Positions 58,365 through 64,000 of a stretch of 64,000 bases of DNA are shown here, in pieces (position 1 is the first letter of the stretch; each line of letters begins with the position of its first letter). The notes beneath the pieces are model-generated. The model did no database searches, was not told where the DNA came from, and was given only the letters and a program-made list of their open reading frames with translations. This stretch comes from Sinosporangium siamense (lineage in GTDB: Bacteria > Actinomycetota > Actinomycetes > Streptosporangiales > Streptosporangiaceae): assembly GCF_016863435.1 (NCBI RefSeq), contig NZ_BOOW01000042.1, positions 1 through 64,000 on the forward strand, in the 5' to 3' direction. The position numbers were made by a program, and so were the translations under genes.

Positions 58365-59583
58365 CCGCCGTCTGGAGCGCCTGGGCGGCCTTGGCGATCT
58401 TTGGGTCGGCCTCGAACTCGGCCCAGAGTTCCGCCGAGATGAGGACGGTCGCCGAGCGGGTGCCGGTGCGGTCGGTGATGCCGGTGGTGAGGTAGCCGGG
58501 CATGCCGCCGTCGTGCCCCCAGAACGTGCCGCAGGGGTGGGCGGCGGTCTGGACGCCGAGGCCGTAGCCGGGGCCGCCGGGGTGCCGAGGGTCCACCGGC
58601 ACGGTGGTGCGCATCTGCGCGAGCTGGGCGGCGGGCAGCAGTTTGCCCGACATCAGGGCGGTGGTGAAGCGGGACCAGTCCTGCGCGGTGGACACCAGGG
58701 CTCCGGCCGCGCCTCCCCACGCCGGGTTGTTGCCGGTGACGTTCACGTGGCCGTGGCGGCGTGGCCCGGCGAGGTGCCTCCACGCGGCGGGTACGGCGGG
58801 CGGCATGTGGGCGGCGTCCGGTTCGTAGCCGCGGGCGTGGGGGCCGCGCCAGGTGGAGTCGGTGGCGAGGTAGGTGTGCCTGAGGCCGAGGGGCCGGGCG
58901 ATGCGGTCCCGGACGAGGCCGGCGAGGCTCGCCCCGGTGGCGCGTTCCAGGACGGCGCCGAGCGCGGCGTAGTTGGTGTTGCTGTAGGACCACTTGGTGC
59001 CCGGCGCGAACAGCGGAGGGTGTTTCACCCCGGCGGCGAGCAGTTGGGCGGAGGTCCACCGGCGCCGGTCCTTGCCGAGGATCGACGGCAGGACCGCGGC
59101 GTCCTCGGTGTAGTCGGCCAGGCCGCTGGTGTGGTTGAGCAGCATGCGCAGCGTGATCGCCTTGCCGTCCGGCACCTTGCCCGGCAGCCACCTGTCCACC
59201 GGGTCGGTGAGGGCGAGCCTGCCCTCGGCGGCGAGTTGCAGTACGAGGGTGGCCGTCACGGTCTTGGTGCTGGAGGCCACGCGGAACTCGTCGCCGGCCT
59301 TGAGGACGTGGTCGCGCCTGGCCCAGGGGGCCTGCTCGGCGATCTCGACCGGCCGTCCGGTGCCGTCGTCGACGCGCACGATCACGCCGGGCGCCCCGGC
59401 GTTCACGAGGTCGCGCGCCAGCTGCCGGATCTGGGCGTGCCGGGTCTGGGCGGGGCTGCCGGCGTGTGGTGCGGCCAGGGCGGCCGGTGGCGCCGCGGTG
59501 AAGGCCAGGGTCGCGGTCAGCGCCGCAGCGGTGACCGTGCGTGCCCGCGGCGGGCGAGTCGGTGAAAGGACATGTTGGGACAT
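58315..59583 (-). CDS. Secreted serine hydrolase (class C beta-lactamase fold)
   Basis: 422 aa. A signal peptide (ARTVTAAALTATLAFTAAPPAALA) and the mature domain of D-alanyl-D-alanine carboxypeptidase/beta-lactamase C type: SSTK with nucleophile Ser104 and Lys107, YSNTN, and HDG near the C-terminus. Acts outside the cell on peptides, esters or peptidoglycan. The last 50 bp overlap the end of the convergent regulator gene. It lies downstream of the DUF574 methyltransferase on the same strand. Confidence 0.92.
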   Translation of the reverse strand: MSQHVLSPTRPPRARTVTAAALTATLAFTAAPPAALAAPHAGSPAQTRHAQIRQLARDLVNAGAPGVIVRVDDGTGRPVEIAEQAPWARRDHVLKAGDEFRVASSTKTVTATLVLQLAAEGRLALTDPVDRWLPGKVPDGKAITLRMLLNHTSGLADYTEDAAVLPSILGKDRRRWTSAQLLAAGVKHPPLFAPGTKWSYSNTNYAALGAVLERATGASLAGLVRDRIARPLGLRHTYLATDSTWRGPHARGYEPDAAHMPPAVPAAWRHLAGPRRHGHVNVTGNNPAWGGAAGALVSTAQDWSRFTTALMSGKLLPAAQLAQMRTTVPVDPRHPGGPGYGLGVQTAAHPCGTFWGHDGGMPGYLTTGITDRTGTRSATVLISAELWAEFEADPKIAKAAQALQTAVTCTMFGKPVPAALRR

Positions 59584-59715
59584 TGACCCGTTCCTCCGGG
59601 GTGATAGGTGATGAGGACACCCTCGGCCCCGCCGCTCACAAACCGCACACAGCACGCTCACAGCGCACGCCCGCGGGGCGGGCGGCACACGCGGCCCGCC
59701 CGGGGCGGCGGCGGG

Positions 59716-60531
59716 TCAGGTCTTCACGGCGACACCGCCGAAGCAGGCGACGTCGGGCGTCTCCCACGGCGAGGGGTCGGGCCGCCAGCGGGTGACGGGG
59801 ACGACACCGGGCTCCAGCAGCTTGAACCCGTCGAAGTAGGCCTCGATCATCTCCGGGCTCCGCGGGATGTACGGCACGACCCCGCTCCTGGCGTTGTGCC
59901 GCTCCAAGGCCGCGACGTAGGCGGGGTCGGTGTCGGTGCCGTCGTAGAGGGCGAGGTAGCTGCCGGGCGGCAGGGCGTCCATGAGGCGGGTCACGATGGT
60001 GCGGGCCTCGTCGTAGTCGGAGACCAGGCCGAGGATGCCCATCAGCATGAGGGCGGTCGGCTCGGTGAACTCCAGGGTGTCGGCGGCGGCCGTCAGGATG
60101 AGGGCGGGGTCGCGGACGTCGGCCTCGATGTAGTCGGTGGCGCCTTCGGGGGTGCTGGTGAGCAGGGCCTGGGCGTGGACGAGGACGAGGGGGTCGTTGT
60201 CGACGTAGACGATGCGCGAGGCGGGGGCGGCGCGCTGGGCGACCTCGTGGGTGTTGTCGGTGGTGGGCAGGCCGGTGCCGATGTCGAGGAACTGGCGGAT
60301 CTCGGCGTCGGCGGCGAGGAAGTTCACCACGCGGGTGAGCATGTGGCGCGAGCAGCGGGCGATGTCGGCCATGCCGGGGAAGGACGCGCAGATGGCGTCG
60401 CCCGCCGCGCGGTCGATCGGGTAGTTGTCCTTGCCGCCGAGCAGGTAGTTCCAGATGCGGGCGGAGTGGGGGACGTCGGTGTTGATGCGGGGACGGCCTT
60501 GCGTGGGAGGGTTCGGCACGTCGTCGGTCAA
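59716..60531 (-). CDS. DUF574-family SAM-dependent methyltransferase
   Basis: 271 aa, a family largely confined to actinomycetes. Typical start PRINTDVPHSARIWNYLLGGKDNYPIDRAAGD, SAM motif FLDIGTGLPTTDNTHEVAQ, VYVDNDPLVLVHAQALL, and the end YFDGFKLLEPGVVPVTRWRP. Substrate unknown. It follows the LanC-like gene by 140 bp on the same strand, so it may belong to the lanthipeptide operon as a tailoring enzyme, but these proteins are also common as free-standing genes. Confidence 0.92.
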   Translation of the reverse strand: MTDDVPNPPTQGRPRINTDVPHSARIWNYLLGGKDNYPIDRAAGDAICASFPGMADIARCSRHMLTRVVNFLAADAEIRQFLDIGTGLPTTDNTHEVAQRAAPASRIVYVDNDPLVLVHAQALLTSTPEGATDYIEADVRDPALILTAAADTLEFTEPTALMLMGILGLVSDYDEARTIVTRLMDALPPGSYLALYDGTDTDPAYVAALERHNARSGVVPYIPRSPEMIEAYFDGFKLLEPGVVPVTRWRPDPSPWETPDVACFGGVAVKT

Positions 60532-60671
60532 GGGGGGAGCCTCCTGGATGTGCGGTGCGTCTGTTGGAGGCTACGCCGTACCCGGGGGTGGGCGCACGGG
60601 GACGAGCGCGGCGGGGTGCAACCATGCGGCGGGACGGTGCCGCCGGACTGTGCCGGGCTGTGCCGGGCCGG

Positions 60672-62132
60672 TCAGTCCTGGGCGGTGTCGGTGACGTCGA
60701 GTTCGGCGTAGGCGACGCCGCCCGTGCGGTTGAGGGCGTCGAGGGCGGTGGTGACGTCGGCGCCGGCGGGCAGGCGCAGCAGGGCGCGGCCGCGGGGGGA
60801 GACGCGTTCGACGCGGGCGCCGGGGACGGCGGCGCTGACGGTCTCGACCTGCTCGCGCAGGGCTTCGGGCGGCGTCTGGGGCGGGCAGGTGAGCTGGACG
60901 ACGAGGCGGGCCTGCATGGTGGCTCCAGCATAGGCGGCGACGGTCGAGGGGAGGGCGGGGTCGTGGACGCGGAGCAGGGCGGTGCCGATGCCGGCCAGGC
61001 CGGTGAACAGGCTGGGGTTCTCGCCGCCGCCGGGGATGCCGCAGGGCCATTCGTCGCCGGTGACGTGGCCGGCGGCGGTGGTGAGGGTTTCCGCGGCCAG
61101 GGCGCGCAGGGCGGGCTGGCGCAGGACGCGGGCGGCGTCGAGCAGGAGTTCGGCGGCGCCCGCCAGGCCGTGGCAGGTCGACATGTCGACGGGGGCGGGG
61201 TGCTCGGCGGCGTCGTTGAGGCGCCGGGCGGCGGAGTCGACGGCGGCGCCGGCCTCGGCGGCGTAGACGGGGCGGCCGGTGAGGTCGTACAGGCGCAGCC
61301 GGGCGACGCCGACGCCGAGGGCGCCGTGGCACCAGTGTTCGGGCCAGGTGGGGCCGGTGGTGGCGAGGTCGCGCAGGTCGGCCCAGGTGCCGTGCTCGGG
61401 GGAGAACCAGGCGCGTTCGAAGGTGGCGGCCTCGGCCGCGGTGTGGAGGGCGCGGGGGCCTGCGGGGTCGTGCTCCAGCAGGGCCAGGGCGATGCCGGCG
61501 GCGCCGTGGGCGAGGCCGCACAGGGGGGCGCCGCCGAGGTCGGAGGGCCAGCAGATGCCGGTGAGCGGGCCGGGGCGGGCCTGGGTGTGCAGGCTTGTCG
61601 CGGTGGCGTCGGCGGCGCGGGCGGCGCGGGCCCGGTCCTCGGCGTCGGGGAGGCGGCGGGCGAGGTGGGTGAGGGCGAGCAGGGTGCCGGCGCGGCCGCC
61701 GACGAGGTCGGCGGCCGCGGGGATGCGGTGGACGGTGGCGCGGGTGAGCCGGGCGGCGTGCCGGGCCAGGCCGTCGTCGCCGAGCAGGTGGGCGGCGTCG
61801 AGGGCGGCGGTGGCGATGCCTGCCGTACCGGACATGAGGGCGCCGCCGGGGCGGGTGCGCTCGGCCCAGACTGTGGCGTGGGCGAGTGCCGCGCGGGCGG
61901 TCTCCGCGGCGGGGGCGTCACCTGAGGCGGCGGCGTAGCGGGCGAGGAACAGGCCGATGCCGGCGGTTCCTCCGTACAGGTCGCCGCCGAGTGCTCGATA
62001 GGTGAGTGTGCCGCCGGTGCCGGAGGCGTCGGGTTCGATCTCGTCGCCGAGCCAGGTGGCGCGTGCGCCGTCCCAGAGGGCTTCCTTGACTAGCTTGTCC
62101 GCAATGTGTGCGGCTCTGTCCGCGTGGTTCAC
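60672..62132 (-). CDS. LanC-like lanthionine cyclase with C-terminal extension
   Basis: 486 aa. GTG start overlaps the HopA1-like stop (GTGA). Residues 1-400 are a LanC toroid: GGDLYGGTAGIGLF, WCHGALGVG with Cys268-His269, STCHGLAGAAELL with Cys320-His321, and ENPSLFTGLAGIG, so the zinc ligands are present. It should close lanthionine rings on the precursor. Residues about 408-486 add a small alpha/beta domain (LVVQLTCPP, ARVERVSPRGRALLRLPAGADVTTALDAL, GGVAYAELDV) that resembles the inhibitor I9/fervidolysin prodomain pattern of subtilases. That likeness rests on sequence pattern only. Confidence 0.9.
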   Translation of the reverse strand: MNHADRAAHIADKLVKEALWDGARATWLGDEIEPDASGTGGTLTYRALGGDLYGGTAGIGLFLARYAAASGDAPAAETARAALAHATVWAERTRPGGALMSGTAGIATAALDAAHLLGDDGLARHAARLTRATVHRIPAAADLVGGRAGTLLALTHLARRLPDAEDRARAARAADATATSLHTQARPGPLTGICWPSDLGGAPLCGLAHGAAGIALALLEHDPAGPRALHTAAEAATFERAWFSPEHGTWADLRDLATTGPTWPEHWCHGALGVGVARLRLYDLTGRPVYAAEAGAAVDSAARRLNDAAEHPAPVDMSTCHGLAGAAELLLDAARVLRQPALRALAAETLTTAAGHVTGDEWPCGIPGGGENPSLFTGLAGIGTALLRVHDPALPSTVAAYAGATMQARLVVQLTCPPQTPPEALREQVETVSAAVPGARVERVSPRGRALLRLPAGADVTTALDALNRTGGVAYAELDVTDTAQD

Positions 62133-63031
62133 GGGTGTCCTTCGTCGCCTACGGCCAGCAGGTAAGGGCGGGCGGGGTCGATTCCGGCGGAGGTGAAGCC
62201 GGTGGTGATGGCGCGGGTGACGGCCGGTGGGTCGTGGCGTGCCCGCGAGGGCATGGCGCGCCAGGTCTGGGCGAGCAGGCCGCATCGGGTCTGGCCGAAG
62301 CTGGCGCCGTCCAGGGGGCCTTCGGCCTGGCCGATGCCGGGGGCGAGGGCGTGGGTGAAGCGGGGCCGCGGGGGCCGCAGGACGCCGGTGAGCGCGGCGG
62401 CCACGGCGCGCAGGTCGGCGTCGAGGTCGGCGGCGTCGGGGGCGCCGAGGTAGAGCACGACGGCGTCGGCCCTGCCGCTGTGGCCGGCCGACAGCGGCAG
62501 TTTGATCTGGTAGGCGATGTGGGGGTGTTCGGCGAGCAGGCGGGTGAGCAGCGCGATCACTCTCGGGGCGCCGTCGAAGGACACGTTGAGGTAGGTGCGG
62601 GTGAGCCGGTCGGCGCCTTTCGGCGGCCAGATGCCGCGGCGGGTGTGCCAGAATCCGCGATCGGTGTCGTGCCAGGTCCACGCGGCGCGGGCGAGCAGCG
62701 CGTCGCCGGGGCGGGCGGGCAGCCCCGGCCGGGCGGGCACGGTGTAGCCCGAACGGGGCAGGTGCCTGCGCAGTTCGCCGTTTGAGGCGACGACGCCGCC
62801 GCGGGGGGTGGTGCTTTCGGCGCGCCATCCGCCGACGAAGCGGGTGGAGTCGGCGTGGGCGGCGTCCAGGGCTCCGCCGGGGTTGACGTCCAGGGGTGAG
62901 GACGAGGCGGGGCGGGGCGGCAGGGGGATCGCGGTGAGATACCAGGAGTACAGGGTGCGTTCCAGGTCCTCCTGGTCGGGGGGCAGGCCGGCGAGCATGG
63001 CTCCGGCGGCGGGAATGTCGGGGTGGATCAC
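62129..63031 (-). CDS. HopA1-like protein of class V lanthipeptide synthesis
   Basis: 300 aa; GTG start with GGAG upstream. The pattern FLNVSF-type strand (LNVSFDGAPRVIALLTRLLAEHPHIAYQIKLPL, then RADAVVLYLG) and FTHALAPGIGQAEGPLDGASFGQTRCGLLAQ are those of HopA1-family proteins, which in class V lanthipeptide pathways act with a separate kinase to make dehydroamino acids (role as lyase is inferred from that literature). It sits between the kinase and the cyclase gene on the minus strand. The 131 bp gap to the kinase holds no precursor gene. Confidence 0.85.
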   Translation of the reverse strand: MIHPDIPAAGAMLAGLPPDQEDLERTLYSWYLTAIPLPPRPASSSPLDVNPGGALDAAHADSTRFVGGWRAESTTPRGGVVASNGELRRHLPRSGYTVPARPGLPARPGDALLARAAWTWHDTDRGFWHTRRGIWPPKGADRLTRTYLNVSFDGAPRVIALLTRLLAEHPHIAYQIKLPLSAGHSGRADAVVLYLGAPDAADLDADLRAVAAALTGVLRPPRPRFTHALAPGIGQAEGPLDGASFGQTRCGLLAQTWRAMPSRARHDPPAVTRAITTGFTSAGIDPARPYLLAVGDEGHP

Positions 63032-63162
63032 TGGGCGGCTCCGGGTGGTGGGATCGTGGTTCGACGGGCTTTGGAGGGCGGACAGGGGTCGTCGGGCGAG
63101 GGCCTCCGGTTCGGTCGGAGGTGGGTCCCGCCTCGTTGTGGGGGCTTCAGGGTCGGTTCAGG

Positions 63163-64000
63163 TCAGGCGGCTCCGAGGGGCTGGACGTCGCGGGCGAGGG
63201 CGCGGTGGCGCTGGATCTCGGCGTGTGGCTCGGGGAGCCAGGTGGCGAGCTGGAGGGCGCGGATGAGCAGGCGGCAGGCGGTGAAGGGGGCCAGGCGGGC
63301 GCGGTCGGCGGGGCGGCCGCGGCCGCGGGCGTAGCCGTCGAGGAACGCCTCGACGGTGGGAGGTGGCGCGCCGGCGCTGAGATATTCCTGGACTCCGCCG
63401 GCGACGTCCCAGCGGGTGTCGCCGGTGCCGGCGGACTCCCAGTCGACCAGCAGGGCCGAGCCGCTGGGGCGGATCAGCACGTTGCTGAAGCGCACGTCGC
63501 CGTGGATGGCGGTGTCGCAGGTCCAGGCGGCGGCGACGGCGTCCATCGCGGCGCGGTGGGCGGGGTCGGCGGCGATGGCGTCGGCCAGGGGGCGCAGCCG
63601 TTCGTCGTGGTTGAGGACGGGCAGGCGGCGGGGGCCGGCGATGTCGAGCAGCCAGGGCCGCACGGGCCGCAGCGGCGGGAGGGCGGCGGCGGCCTGGTGC
63701 CAGGCGCCCAGGGTGCGGCCGAAGGCGGCGGCGGTGCGCTCGTCGAGCGGGTCGCGGGGCGGCGGGAGCCGGTCGAGCCGCCGGGCGGCGACGACGCCCT
63801 CCAGGACCAGCAGGCCGGTGTCGGGGTCGTAGAGTTCCAGGCGGGGCAGCAGGTGGGCGGTGGCGGGGGCGTCGTGTGCGGTGCGGTAGAGGGCGATCTC
63901 GCGGTCGGGGTCGCCTTGGGCGTCGTCGCGGGGGCCGGTGGTCTCCTTGACGGCGTAGCCTCGGCCGTCGCCGAGTTCGACCAGGACGACGCCGTTGGAC
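63163..64000 (-). CDS. Phosphotransferase/kinase of lanthipeptide synthesis, partial
   Basis: At least 279 codons; the N-terminus lies beyond the right edge. Aminoglycoside-phosphotransferase fold: GRGYAVKETTGP with the ATP-binding Lys, the Brenner box AIHGDVRFSNVLIR with catalytic Asp, and LLVDWESAGTGDTRWDVA with metal-binding Asp. In class V pathways such a kinase phosphorylates Ser/Thr of the precursor for elimination by the HopA1-like partner. The gene order kinase, HopA1, LanC supports that role over antibiotic inactivation. Confidence 0.85.
   Translation of the reverse strand, partial: SNGVVLVELGDGRGYAVKETTGPRDDAQGDPDREIALYRTAHDAPATAHLLPRLELYDPDTGLLVLEGVVAARRLDRLPPPRDPLDERTAAAFGRTLGAWHQAAAALPPLRPVRPWLLDIAGPRRLPVLNHDERLRPLADAIAADPAHRAAMDAVAAAWTCDTAIHGDVRFSNVLIRPSGSALLVDWESAGTGDTRWDVAGGVQEYLSAGAPPPTVEAFLDGYARGRGRPADRARLAPFTACRLLIRALQLATWLPEPHAEIQRHRALARDVQPLGAA

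Noticed and set aside
60532-60671. Search for a lanthipeptide precursor in the gap behind LanC
   Set aside because: Only a 17-codon frame without Ser/Thr/Cys-rich core or ribosome site; no precursor here or in 63032-63162.

Overview
The window is very GC-rich with the codon bias of a high-GC actinomycete. The type I-E repeat family, the SARP/AfsR and WYL/YafY regulators, the DUF574 methyltransferase, sugar ABC systems without an ATPase, and the HopA1/LanC/kinase lanthipeptide genes all fit Actinomycetota. Streptosporangiales or a relative is my best guess, as an inference only. I recognise no rRNA or tRNA genes.

Layout. (1) 1-1608: the trailer end of a type I-E CRISPR array, 27 repeats in the window, with the leader and any cas genes off the left edge. 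(2) 1655-11141: a scrap-yard of mobile DNA. It holds an ISL3 element interrupted by a complete group II intron, a second ISL3 lacking its 5' part, a small AT-richer island of orphan genes with one amber-interrupted gene, a decayed IS701 copy, and a three-repeat CRISPR remnant in the opposite orientation. One spacer of the remnant is a diverged homologue of a spacer in the main array. (3) 11.4-17.3 kb: AraC/SDR pair, VOC/WYL pair with a palindromic operator, and a two-component system whose response regulator has collapsed to 48 codons. (4) 17.65-23.1 kb: a giant single-chain biotin-dependent acyl-CoA carboxylase. (5) 23.2-25.4 kb: an ABC permease without its ATPase and a sigma-factor relic. 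(6) 25.5-35.6 kb: a seven-gene carbohydrate operon on the minus strand (ROK regulator, binding protein, two permeases, GH13 glucosidase, beta-helix protein, secreted EEP/discoidin protein) with a perfect 19-bp operator in front. (7) 35.9-55 kb: short regulatory and enzyme units with several broken genes (TIGR03086, glyoxalase, TetR, ADH, SDR). It includes a second VOC/WYL pair with the same operator architecture, an AlkZ-like glycosylase, a C39-like peptidase, Crp, MarR, XRE-cupin and HxlR regulators, and a MerR-type promoter with no merR gene beside it. (8) 55.2-64 kb: a 1058-aa AfsR-like regulator, a serine hydrolase, a DUF574 methyltransferase, and the end of a class V-like lanthipeptide operon (kinase, HopA1-like protein, LanC-like cyclase with a C-terminal extension). 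Its precursor is not visible here.

Working together. The sugar operon forms one importer-plus-hydrolase pathway controlled by ROK. The WYL/VOC pairs look like two copies of one regulatory design. The lanthipeptide genes overlap and should be co-translated. The first 11 kb looks like a CRISPR locus damaged by repeated insertion and deletion.
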